64,000 bases of DNA from Deinandra increscens subsp. villosa (Eukaryota > Streptophyta > Magnoliopsida > Asterales > Asteraceae), in assembly GCA_039602395.1 (NCBI GenBank), contig JBCNJP010000025.1, positions 42,386,922-42,450,921 of the forward strand, in the 5' to 3' direction. This document shows, in pieces, positions 46,263 to 57,289 of this stretch. The translations under genes were made by a program, and so were the position numbers. The first letter of the stretch is position 1, and each line of letters opens with the position of its first letter. The notes under the pieces were generated by a model, which worked only from the letters and a program-made list of their open reading frames with translations, did no database searches and was not told the DNA's origin.

Positions 46263-46292
46263 CACTACGTCAAAATGCACCTTTGGCCACGG
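46263..46292 (+). repeat. CACTA 5' terminal inverted repeat
   Basis: CACTACGTCAAAATGCACC followed by TTTGGCCACGG. CACTA and a CGTCAAAA-type continuation are the normal En/Spm terminus, which the transposase cuts. The partner is not in the window. Confidence 0.85.
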
Positions 46293-47140
46293 AAAAAAAC
46301 CGTGACCAAAGGTGTTTGGTCACGTTTTTTTATTCCAATCGACACCAAAGGTCCCGTCACCTTATGTACCCTACGGCCACGTTACAATATCAGTGGCTGA
46401 AGCCACCTATAAGCGTGGCTAAAGGATACCAATATTTATTGTTGTAATCAAACAATTCTTCTGGAAAGCGTGGCCAAAGGGTCCCAACGGCCACATGTGT
46501 TTGTTTAACGTGGCCTTTGGTATTATATGGTCACATATATTTGTGTTTTAGCCACATACATTATAAAAATTCATGGCCAAAGGGTTGCTGAAATCATACA
46601 TTTTGTCACAATACGCGTGGCCAAAGGGTGGCAACGGCCACGTTAAAATATCAAAAGCGTGGCCTTTGGTATTATATGGTCACGTATATTTGTGTTTTAG
46701 CCACATATGTTATAAAAAAACGTGTTATAAAAAAACGTGGCCAAATGGGTTGCTGAAATTATAATTTTGTCCCAATACGCGTGGCCAAAGGGTGGCAACC
46801 GCCACGTTAAAATATGAATAGCGTGGCCTTTGGTGTTATATGGTCACATATATTTGTGTTTTAGCCACATATGATATGAAAAAACGTGGCCAAATGGGTT
46901 GCTGAAATCATATATTTTGTCCCAATACGCGTGGCCAAAGGGTGACAACGACCACACTAAAATATAAAAAGCGTGGCCTTTGGTATTATATGGTCACGTA
47001 TATTTGTGTTTTAGCCACATATATTTGGAAAAATAAAGTGGCCAAAGGGTAGTTGAAATCAGATATTTTGTCCCAATACGCGTGGCCAAAGGGTGGCAAC
47101 GGCCACGTTAAAATATCAAAAGTGTGGCCTTTGATATTAT
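46293..47140 (+). repeat. CACTA subterminal repeats (GTGGCC motif)
   Basis: Units of about 150-164 bp (marked by CAATACGCGTGGCCAAAGGG at about 46610, 46774, 46925 and 47086) each carry GTGGCC motifs in both orientations. TNPA-type proteins of CACTA elements bind short subterminal motifs like these. A 63-codon frame here is repeat-derived. Confidence 0.85.
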
Positions 47141-47453
47141 ATATTTTCTTAATTACAATTAATTAAACTGCATATTAATTAATATAGAGAAACCTTAAAA
47201 TCATATTATAATTAAAAAATAATGTACATACACTAATCAAATGCCGTTCAAAAAATAACATACACTAATCAAAGTTTAATTTGTATAATAATTAATTATA
47301 ATTTCTTTTCCGTGCTCATCAGCTGCTTCTGCTGGACCCGTGTACTATGTTTTCTGTTTATCAGATCTTGAGTCAGCTAGTTTGGTGTTAAGTACACTTT
47401 CGGCATCTTTTTCCGATCATTATTTACCTGGAAAATGACAAATAAAACTGATC

Positions 47454-47513
<60 letters not shown>

Positions 47514-47517
<4 letters not shown>

Positions 47518-48280
47518 GAAGGATCAAATAAAAACAAGATGGTATTGCGAAAACAAGAAAACAAATATTAAAACCTCTATAACTTCCTCATACGATAATA
47601 TTTTTTAAAAAAATTTGCACCAAAAGTCTTAAAATTATGTCACCTTTAATTCTGGGAAAAAAAATTAAAAATATAAAATTTCGTGATTTTTTTTATTATT
47701 GCACATGTGCAATAATACGTATTAATTATATTACACATGTGCAATATTAACAAAAAAACGTTAATTTTTTTTTTAATTTTTTCCAGAATTAAAGATAACA
47801 GAATTATAAGATCTATGGTACAATTTTTTTATCAAAAATATTAACGTATGAAAAAGTTATAGAGGTTTTAATATTATTGCACATGTGCAATAATAAATTT
47901 TTATTGCACATGTGCAATAATAAAAAAATAAAAAAAACGTTGAATTTTTTTTAATTTTCTCCAGAATTAAAGATAACAGAATTATAAGATTTATGGTGCA
48001 ATTTTTTATAAAAAAATTTAACATATGAAAAAAGTTATAAAGGTTTTAATATTATTGCATATGTGCAATAATAATAATAATAAAAATTATTGCACCTGTG
48101 CAATAATAATTTTTAAAAAAATTTGATTATTTTTTAAATTTTTTCCCATAACTAAAGATAACATAATTTTAAGGATTTCGGTGCAAAATTTTTATAAAAA
48201 TATTAATGTATGAAAAAGTTATAGAGGTTTTAATATTTGTTTTCGTGTTTTCGCAATAAAAGTTGTTTTCACATGATCCT

Positions 48281-48286
<6 letters not shown>
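47514..48286. mobile_element. TA-flanked MITE 1
   Basis: The inverted ends AGGGGAAGGATCA and (reverse) AGGGTAAGGATCA sit between long TA runs. Inside, palindromes of the type ATTGCACATGTGCAATAAT recur four or five times. The CCTCTATAACTTCCTCATACG block near the left end returns inverted near the right end. It lies in the last intron of the TNPA-like gene. Confidence 0.75.
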
Positions 48287-48343
<57 letters not shown>

Positions 48344-48721
48344 ATTAATTATAGCGGATACGATTAACTAATGTAGTAATTACCTGTGGTTGTTCCAGTA
48401 CTTTTTGAACCGTAGAATGATCAACCGGTTGTGATTTATCTGACTTGTTATTAGAATGAAGGATCATTCGTTTCATCGGCCATGCAATAATATATTTATT
48501 TTCAACCTCAGAAAGCGTTGTTTTACCATCTACTGGGAATGGTAAAAATGTTGCACCCTTATTGACCTGATAAACTTTAATTCTACGGCAACCAGGAGGT
48601 AATGGACTTCCATGAATCTTCTCATCTTTTTGTTTTGGTAATAATTCAGCCATTCCCACGACATTCATTGGATCCCCCTCCATGTGCAACGTTGCAGTTT
48701 CGCACCGCTGATCAGAAGTGA

Positions 48722-48722
48722 C

Positions 48723-48799
<77 letters not shown>

Positions 48800-48800
48800 T
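48722..48800. repeat. (TAA)n microsatellite
   Basis: About 26 TAA units lie just upstream (minus strand) of exon 11. They would read as polytyrosine if translated, which falsely extends the exon frame. The exon's real start is after GATCAG at 48708. Confidence 0.95.
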
Positions 48801-49399
48801 ATAGCATATATATATTAACACAATTAATTAATTAAAGTCAAAAAATAGAATAAAAAAATTGTGGTATATACTAATATTACTATATACCTCTTGGATTACT
48901 GGCTGATCGATAGTAGCTGCAATGACATCATAATTATTTGGTTTTTCCAACCGATCACTCTTCTTAGGAGGTACTTTATGAGCTGCAGGTTTTACTTGTT
49001 TTGCATGTCTCTTATTCTTTTCCTAAATTGACACCATGTAATTAACTGATTAGTAACATATATATTAATTAACAATAACATCAAAGGGATTTGTCAAATT
49101 CTTAATTATATATATATACCACTTTTTGCTCTGATGCCCTAGCAGTACTGGCTGCAACAGCTGCTGCTTCTGTTATTTTTCTCTTTTTCCCCTAATTAAG
49201 ACAACATCAGCATTTAATTAAATGATCATATAGCAATTAGTTATAAGGGAAGTACACAACTGTGTAAATTAAAATAGTTACCCTTTCCTTTTGCGACGCT
49301 GTTGTAGATGTAGGAGTGTGTTGTGATAGAGTCGCAGAACAGACCTACAATTCAATTAATTAATAAAATCATATCGATCATAACTGGCTAAATATTAGT

Positions 49400-49800
49400 T
49401 AACTATCCAGATAACCATTCGGATGAAGTACAAACTTATCATAGCCGGAACAGTTAATTATTAATTATATTCCGGAACAACTCTAACTATCCTGATGAAC
49501 TTTAACTATCCTGATGAACTTTACCTATACTGGTGAACTTTAACTATTCGGATGAACTATAACCAACACGGTGAACTATAACTAGAGATGCATGTTCATC
49601 CAGATGAACTAGAATCTTCTGGATCAACTCTAACTATCCCGATGAACTCTAACTATCCAGATGAACTTTTTACTATTCTGATGAACCTTACCTATCCTGA
49701 GGAACTTTAACTATCCGGATGAACTCTAACTATCCGGATGAACTATAACTAGAGACGCATGTTCATCCAGATGAACTAGAATCTTCCAGATCAACTCAAA
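49400..49800. repeat. CCGGATGAACT minisatellite in a TNPA-like intron
   Basis: Units of about 20-23 bp, such as AACTATCCGGATGAACTTT, recur about 17 times between exons 7 and 8. A longer repeat of about 180 bp (GAGATGCATGTTCATCCAGA at 49565, GAGACGCATGTTCATCCAGA at 49753) overlies it. The same motif is in the tnp2 intron at 61323-61790. Confidence 0.85.
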
Positions 49801-50139
49801 TTCAGAACTGTTTCAAATTCGTACCTTATCGGCCGATCTTTTAGATGAATTTGATGGAGTAGATTGTTTCCGCGATGTATTGTGCACGGAATTGATCATG
49901 TCCTATGTACAATTAATTCAATTAGTTAATTAATTAATAAATATGCGCTCATGGGAGATTGATCATATCAGCAATAATATTTAATTACCGTTGTATTTAC
50001 ATTGGAATGTTGATCACAACTGTTAGATTCTACAGTTGTAGTAAGAGGCGCCTCCGCGGACTTTACCTACGAAATGATTTAATGATTTATAATAATTAAT
50101 TGATAAAAAGTAAAGTATATATAATATAATTAATTATAG

Positions 50140-50187
<48 letters not shown>

Positions 50188-50192
<5 letters not shown>

Positions 50193-50375
50193 AAAGTTCA
50201 TTGTAGACACCCCCATAAGTGTAGATAGGTAGACACCCTTTTTCACCATTAGATCTCTTGATCTAATGGTTGTGATTAATTTTCTTTTTTCTTTTTTTCT
50301 TTTTTCTCATTAATTAGAAACTTTCACATGTGAAAAAGAGCTATTTCACATGCGAAAGTGTCTACAATGAACCTC

Positions 50376-50380
<5 letters not shown>
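50188..50380. mobile_element. TA-flanked MITE 2 (193 bp)
   Basis: The ends AGTGAAAAGTTCATTGTAG and (reverse) AGGGTGAGGTTCATTGTAG lie between TA runs of 40 bp or more. It contains TTTCACATGTGAAA-type palindromes. A related partial copy is at 55009-55113. Confidence 0.8.
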
Positions 50381-50422
<42 letters not shown>

Positions 50423-50425
<3 letters not shown>

Positions 50426-51110
50426 ATTAGGATCGTGTGAAAACCCATTTATTTTGTGAAAACGTGAAAACCACTTTAAAACCTTTATAACTTTTTCATA
50501 CGTTAATGTTTTTTCATGAAATTTGCACCAAAAGTCTTAGAATTACGTTATCTTTAATTCTATAAAAACCAAAAACAAAAAAAAACGTTTTTTTATTTAT
50601 TTTATTTTTTTTTCCGTTTTTGGTACACATGTGTACCACAATAAAAAAACTCAAAATTTAATATGAGTTACTAATAGTTTTAAAAGGAAATTGCACCCTA
50701 ATTATTATAGTTTTATTATCTTTATATCTAAAGAAAAAAATAACATTTTATGATTTTTTAAGTATTGCTACACATGTGTACTATGTTTAATTATCATTCG
50801 TAACATAAATGTTTTATTGTTTTTAGTATGTTTTTAATATATTTTTAACATAAGGAGTGTTTTTATACTTTATAATTCGTTTTTGTGTAGTAGTAGTGAT
50901 GATGGTACACATGTGTACCAAAAACGGAAAAAAAAAAACTTTTTTTTTATGTTTTTTTTTATAAATATTGTTTTCCAGAGTTATAGATAACGTAATTCTA
51001 AGACATTTGGCGCAAATTTCATGAATAAACATTAACGTATAAAGAAGTTATGTAGGTTTTAAAGTGGTTTTCACGTTTTCACAAAATAAAGGGTTTTCAT
51101 AGGATCCTTC

Positions 51111-51114
<4 letters not shown>
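50423..51114. mobile_element. TA-flanked MITE 3 (692 bp)
   Basis: The ends AGGATTAGGATCGTGTG and (reverse) AGGGGAAGGATCCTATG, both then GAAAACCC, lie between TA runs. It shares the ACCTTTATAACTTTTTCATACG and TTTGCACCAAAAGTCTTA blocks with MITE 1 at 47514-48286, so the two are one family. It carries ACACATGTGTACC motifs instead of CACATGTGCAAT. Confidence 0.8.
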
Positions 51115-51153
<39 letters not shown>

Positions 51154-51803
51154 ATATATAATTTGTCCCTTACAGAATTTACCGCTTTAACTTGTTTATC
51201 TTGAATCATGAGGTGCATAAACTCCGTAAGCTTATCATTTTTTTCATGTTGTGCTTTAACCATATTAGTGAGGTGCTCAACCTCTTGATCCTTTTTCTCA
51301 CGCAGCTGTTTTTCATTTTTTAGTTCCGCCTCAAGTTTTTCGATCCGTTCTTTCGATCGCCCTTTTGGAGCACCCTGCCAATATCCACGGGAAGTCACTA
51401 CATACCCAATACCTTTTAGGTATCCACCTATTTCCTTGCCAAGGACCAATGTCAGGGCATCCGTTCCCGGTTCTACATTCACGGATCCCGCATTTATTTT
51501 TGTTTCATTCTCGGCCTGCAGTAATTAATTTAGTTAATGTAGTGAGGTGCTGTTAATTTTTAACATGTGAATAATTAGGTATATATATAGCAATTAAACT
51601 TACTATATCATCTGCTACGCCCTCACCAGAGGCGTTTTGTATTCCCCCTATTTATTTACCCTTCCTTTCCTCCACATAAACGCTCGAGAGGGGCAATCAT
51701 CAGCTGCAATTTCTTTGTTTTGTACCTTGTATTATAATAATAATATATATCGACTTGAAACATACATTGCACGTTCTTAACCATGACTGGTGTAACACAC
51801 TTA

Positions 51804-53343
51804 GGGGTTGTTTGGTAAGTACTTAATAGCCTCTTATTGATATCACATCTGAATCGGTCAGATGTTAGAGTGTTTGGTTAAACCCTCTTAATGGAAAAAC
51901 ACCTCTTAACAGTCTCTTATTCGGTAAGTGTTAACAACATATCTGAATCATTCTCTTGAAAAAAAACACGCCCTCGTTCCTTTTCTACCCTCCTCCTTTT
52001 TTTTCTCTGTGCGCCTCCACCCAGAACCCTACCCCCTTCGTGGTCTACTTCCACCGGCCGATCGACGTTCTGCCTCTTCTCCTCCGCGATCGACGTTGCC
52101 TCACCTTCGTGCCACCGTCGCTCCTCCTTCTCCTCCACGCCGCCGACCAGGTAGGGTTTTTTATGCTCGAAATCTGTTACGTGTTGGTTTTTTCCTAATG
52201 CTATATCCTCAAAATTAGGGATTTTGTACTCGAAATCTGTTGCGTATTGGTTTTTCGGTTGTTGCTAGATACTCGAAATATAGGGTTTCTGCTTGAAGTT
52301 TCTTCTTTTATGTTGTTGATCGTTGCTTTTTGTTAATTGTTTTTTATAAAATTTAGATCTTTTTGATCTGGGTTGTTTCTATTTAACGAAATAACGAATA
52401 GTTGTTGGGATCTGTTCTGAAGTTAATGTTTTAGTTGTTTATGAGTTGAGTCAACTACCAAAACCTCCAAGATTTGATGCAGTTAATAGGCAATATGGAG
52501 TGTTCGGATTGAAGCAAAATGTATGATCATGTGCTTGTTGGAACTGCTATCTGACTCTTACTATTTCATCTCATAAATCTCTAATGAGCAGAATTACCAA
52601 ACACTCCAAACAATTGTTTATATGATCATGTAACAACATATCTTGCATTAACAACTTTTAACAGAATGTTTCTTGTATGTATACTTGTATGTTTCTTGTA
52701 AGAAACTGGTGTCCAGTTTTCAAAACCATGGTTCATAAGCTCTATACAAACAGGAAAAACAACTTGAAACCTAATTAAAGTGTATGTTGTGGTAATGTAA
52801 ATGAATGCTAACACTTGGATATTGGAACAGGATGAGGGGGCTGATGAGATCAAGGAAGCCAAGTAAAATGAAGAACAAAAGGAATGAGGACACATCATTT
52901 AACTTTTATTAGAAAAAACTATATTATTGGCCTCCCTAGAGCTTCAATGATTTAAATTGTTATTATTTAAGTGTGTTGAGTGGAATTGTATAGTTTGCTT
53001 GATGCGTTTTTCAAGTCATTTTAGTGTGAATTTGTATTTGGATTTTAGCATGTTTACGTGATTTTTTAAAGATTTATGAGTAATTTGGATTTTCTATGAT
53101 GATTTGTATTTTTTCTTCTTTAATAACTATTCATCATTAGGGGTTCTGACTAAACACCAAACGGATACATTTCATTTCAGCAAAAAATAGTTAATAGGGG
53201 TAAAACAGTCATTCTATATAGCCATTCAGAGGTACAACCAAACAGCACTTACTAGTTCAGCACTATCTGGTTCAAAGTCTCTTACCCAATCAGGCATCTT
53301 ATTGATTCAGCACTTAATGGCGTAGATCCTACCAAACAGCCCC
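51804..53343. mobile_element. Harbinger-like element with gene-like segments (1.54 kb)
   Basis: The termini GGGGTTGTTTGGTA and (reverse) GGGGCTGTTTGGTA are flanked by TTA on both sides (51801-51803, 53344-53346). It is inserted in intron 3 of the TNPA-like gene. Inside, on the plus strand, are a pyrimidine-rich exon-like piece (51970-52151) with a CCAG|GTAGGG donor, an open stretch reading LPKPPRFDAVNRQYGVFGLK (about 52453), and a last-exon-like piece after GGAACAG at 52830 reading DEGADEIKEAK then stop. This suggests capture of a host gene fragment with introns. I cannot name the gene. No transposase is present. Confidence 0.7.
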
Positions 53344-54354
53344 TTAGCTTATTACCAGTTTTTCTTGCAGATAGACGTATCCTCCCCGTTCCATTGTATG
53401 ATCATAAACATATTGTGCTCGAACCTCTTTTTCACTCTTTGACACAACCTTTCCAACAGAACAATAGGATATATAATTATAATCTCATTAATTAACACTT
53501 AGCCTAATTAATGAAATCTGCAGTTTGAATTGAATAAAAACCTTGAATTCGTCAGATTTTGTATATGCTACAAATCTGTCCCAGTCTTCTTTTTTCACAA
53601 TAGCGCGATACATCTTTGGAACTTTCTCAAGCACGGTGGGTTTTGCTAGGTTGGGACGAATGTGTTTCTTGAACATGTTTCTTCTAAAAGTCCTTAGCAA
53701 CCCACCAAGCCGTACCATTACAGGACCCCTTCGACAGTCATCAATTTCGAATAATTGCTAAAAAATAACATATGACAGGATGTTTTAGTCACATGTATGG
53801 AATTCAATAACTTAACAAACTTAATATGAGAAAATGTTTAATTTGTTTCATAACCTGAATCCCTACCCACATCTTGTTCTCGTCCTCTTTTGGCACCTTC
53901 TTCCATTTTAGATACCTCAATCCAACCTCTGACCTTGCAATGTCTCCCAAAAAACTCGAAAATTTTGGTCTATGCACCCCGCCAACCCTTCCTAGCGCAT
54001 CAAATGTTAGTGGCCATTTTTCCCCACCATTTTTCTCAAATTTGGCACGCCACTTTGCCAAACGTATCAACCCCCTCTTGTTTGCTTGGGGAGCAGAGGT
54101 TGTAGCTTCCTCATTCTCAGTAACTTAGGCATCATTGTCGACTTGTCATCATTGTCGAGTTGGGCATCAATATTGTCGAGTTGGGCATCATTGTCGACGT
54201 GGGCATCATTGTTATCAATTTCATCTTCTTGATCACTCGAATAATGATCATCATTATTATCCATTTCATCTTCTTCACCCGTTTGTGAAGAATCATCATT
54301 GTATTCGCCTTCACTGTTATAATAAAGATCATCACCTGCTTCATCATGATCCAT

Positions 54355-55008
54355 TGTTAAATGAGCTAGATGATTCCTGAATGAAATAAATAGAGAATAA
54401 AATAATTGCGATGGAATAATAATTAATTAGATGAATAATTGAGATGAAACAAATGATCTCTTGAACATGACAGTGAAATTAATACTGACGGGAATTAGGT
54501 AGTGATCTCCTGAAGATGATAGTGTGATGAATCCTGTAGAGGATTTTTTAGTGGTAGGGAAGAAGAGAGTGATGAATCGTTTTGGTGATAAAATTTTGGT
54601 GAGAGGGAATAGGAACTGATCAATGAATTTGGGTTAGTGAATTTTTTGGGGGGGAAACTTGAAAAAAATGGTGGGAAGTAATTTGGGGATTAATCCAGGT
54701 GAAAATATCTCAGCCAATAAGACGTTAGCATTTCTCGGATTTAAAAACTCAATTAATTCTAAACATAGATAATAGTATTTAAAACATACATTTAAAATGA
54801 TGCTTAAATGAAAAATGGAATGTTAAGCAATAAATTTGATGATAATTGTATCCTAATGAATTTGTATACCTAACTTGAAAAAAAAAGATGTCAAGTACTA
54901 AAGACACACCACACAAACACACACACACACATATACATATATATATATATATATCTTTTAATGTGTTGTAATATATACATTATCGGTTATATATATATAT
55001 ATATGTAT
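54355..55008. other. 5' flank of the TNPA-like gene
   Basis: No coding sequence was found. It probably holds the minus-strand promoter. A CA run and a TA run at 54908-55005 lead into a MITE remnant. Confidence 0.5.
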
Positions 55009-55113
55009 AGGGTGAGATTCATTGTAGACATTTTCGCATGTGAAATAGCTATTTTTCATTTGTTTTCACATGTGAAATTTTCTGAATAATGAGAAAAAAG
55101 AAAATTAATCACA
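55009..55113. mobile_element. Partial copy of MITE 2
   Basis: AGGGTGAGATTCATTGTAG followed by TTTCGCATGTGAAATAGCT matches the reverse of 50380-50290. The match ends at AAAATTAATCACA, where the CTTATTGG array begins. Confidence 0.75.
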
Positions 55114-56345
55114 CCTTATTGGGACTCATTGGTCCTTGACAAAACTTATTGGTTACATACACACCTTATTGGACCATAATTGGTCCTAAACACAACTTAT
55201 TGGTAACATACACACCTTATTGGGACTCATTGGTCCTAACTGACCCTCGTTTCCCCTAAACACACCTTATTAGGCCATCATTGGTCCTAAACACAACTTA
55301 TTGGTTACATACACACCTTATTGGGCCATCATTGGTCCTAAACATGCTTATTGGTTACATACACACCTTATTGGGACTCATTGGTCCCAACTGACCCTCG
55401 TTTCCCCTAAACACACCATATTAGGACATCATTGGTCCTAAACACAACTTATTGGTTACATACACACCTTATTGGGCCATCATTGGTCCTAAACATGATT
55501 ATTGGTCACATACACACCTTATTGGGACTCATTGGTCCCAACTGACCCTCGTTTCCCCTAAACACACCTTATTGGGACATCATTGGTCCTAAACACAACT
55601 TATTGGTTATATACACACCTTATTGGGCCATCATTGGTCCTAAACATACTTATTGGTTACATACACACCTTATTGGGACTCATTGGTCCCAACTGACCCT
55701 CGTTTCCCCTAAACACACCTTATTGGGACATCATTGGTCCCAACTGACCCTCGTTTCCCTTAAACACACCTTTTTGGGACTAATTGGTCCCAACTGACAC
55801 TCGTTTCCCCTAAACAAACCTTATTGGGACATCACATGGTCCTAAACACAACTTATTGGTTACATACACACCTTATTGGGCCATTATTAGTCCTAAACAT
55901 GCTTATTGGTTACATACACACCTTATTGGGACTCATTGGTCCCAACTGACCCTCGTTTTCCCTAAACACACCTTATTGGGACATAATTGGTCCTAAACAC
56001 AACTTATTGGTTACATACACACCTTATTGGGCCATCATTGGTCCTAAACATGCTTATTCGTTACATACACACCTTATTGTGACTCATTGGTCCCAACTGA
56101 CCCTCGTTTCCCCTAAACACACCTTATTGGGACATCATTGGTCCCAGCTGACCCTCGTTTCCTCTAAACACACCTTATTAGGACTCATTGGTCCTAACTG
56201 ACCCTCGTTTCCCCTAAACACACCTTATTGGGCCATCATTGGTCCTAAACATGCTTATTGGTTACATACACACCTATTGGGCCATCATTGGTTCTAAACA
56301 CAACTTATTGTTTACTTACACACCTTATTGGGACTCATTGGTCCT
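55114..56345. repeat. CTTATTGG minisatellite array (1.2 kb)
   Basis: Subunits of about 25 bp, CACACCTTATTGGGACTCAT or ...GGGCCATCAT then TGGTCC, alternate with AACTGACCCTCGTTTCCCC and AAACACAACTTATTGGTTAC. They combine into higher-order units of about 100-200 bp. Plus frames of 64 codons at 55603 and 56007 are the same repeat read twice. It lies in the spacer between the two CACTA genes. Confidence 0.9.
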
Positions 56346-56483
56346 GAACACATCAAATTGACCCATTTGACCCCAAATTGACCCATTATTTAATTTTTAT
56401 CTTAATTCTTTAAGATATAATTTATTTAGAATTATAACTCCCCAAAATTTAAAGTTTTTGTAGATCCGTTCTGTTTTTTGTGT

Positions 56484-56850
56484 TTAGGGTTTTTGTTTAA
56501 CGAAATGGAGATTGTGCGAACATATTACATTTTTTACCTAAAATTATGCATCAGTTGTTGATCGGATTGCAATTGTTGATCGTCTCTGTTTTCGAGGATT
56601 GGGGTTTTTGTTTAATGGAATGGAGATTGTGCGAACAGATTACCTTTTTTACCTAAAATTATGTATCAGTTGTTGATCGGATTGCAATTGTTGATCGTCT
56701 CTGTTTTCAAGGATTAGGGTTTTTGTTTAACGGAATGGAGATTGTGCGAACAATTTACCTTTTTTACCTAAAATTATGCATCAGTTGTTGATCGGATTAA
56801 AATTGTTGATCGTCTCTGTTTTCGAGGATTAGGGTTTTTGTTTAACAGAT
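56484..56850. repeat. About 115-bp tandem repeat, 3.3 copies
   Basis: Units start TTAGGGTTTTTGTTTAACG and contain ATGGAGATTGTGCGAAC, then CAGTTGTTGATCGGATTG and GATCGTCTCTGTTTTC. Copies begin near 56484, 56597, 56714 and 56828 and are nearly identical, so the expansion is recent. Confidence 0.88.
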
Positions 56851-56997
56851 TGATTTCATAAACAAAAATAGACAAACAAGTATATAACAAAAAGTGGATC
56901 TCATACTACTGATTCCAATTCCATACACAATTTTTTTTCTAAATTTACATGTTCATTCCTAAAAAAAATAATAAACAGAGCAGTTGCGGGTTGAGGT

Positions 56998-57289
56998 TCA
57001 CGGGAACCTAGATTCTATCTCCTCCATCAACTCCAAATGCCTACTCATAGCTTCTTGCCTCTGTTGAACCAACATTTGAGCCTGGCATTGGAGACGTGTA
57101 TCTCTTCTACCAGAAAAGTTGCCATCTGGTATCTTGATGGACTTGGTGGCTCTGTAAGTACTTGGTTGAGGAGGCCAACCCGTCTAAGATACTCTGTCTC
57201 TCTTCCCCGATAATCACCCCGTACCGGTCCAGGGTAGCAACAATCTTCGAGTGCAAATAATGATCAACTAATTCTTTCAAGTTTGCCAT
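56998..57289 (-). pseudogene. Small frame in the CACTA spacer, frameshifted
   Basis: On the minus strand it begins MANLKELVDHYLHSKIVATL at 57289 and continues DRYGVIIGEERQSILDGLAS. A frame change near 57150 leads to IPDGNFSGRRDTRLQCQAQM, a helical MSRHLELMEEIESRFP end and a TGA at 56998. The 292-bp length is not a multiple of three. The family is not recognised. The upstream 57300-57400 has repeated CTTCTCAAAATCC units that look like a leader. It may be a third, minor CACTA frame or a captured fragment. Confidence 0.4.

Larger units (their letters stand above)
47377..54354 (-). pseudogene. TNPA-like CACTA protein (Transposase_24 type), 12 exons
   Basis: Exons (minus order): 54354-53855, 53757-53542, 53448-53356, 51725-51604, 51515-51183, 50066-49989, 49902-49825, 49344-49282, 49191-49120, 49022-48888, 48707-48384, 47427-47377, all with GT-AG borders. 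All junctions are in phase 0. Ten exons are multiples of three. Exons 1 (500 bp) and 4 (122 bp) are each one base short, and these are the two whose frames break. In order: an Asp/Asn-rich N-terminus, LAKWRAKFEKNGGEKWPLTF, a core with FRRNMFKKHIRPNL and WDRFVAYTKSDEFK, GGYVYLQEKL, a coiled coil (ERIEKLEAELKNEKQLREKK), a basic Ser/Thr-rich linker, and a C-terminal domain with IHGSPLPPGC and FLPFPVDGK...YIIAWPMKR, as in plant Ptta/En-Spm proteins. The predicted product is about 650 residues. Its expected role is binding the subterminal repeats. Confidence 0.75.

Noticed and set aside
48708..48821. Polytyrosine N-terminus on the exon 11 frame
   Set aside because: It is a TAA microsatellite in the intron. 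A proper acceptor follows it.
55114..56345. CRISPR-like or coding repeat reading
   Set aside because: Nested tandem units without unique spacers. The 64-codon frames are the repeat itself.
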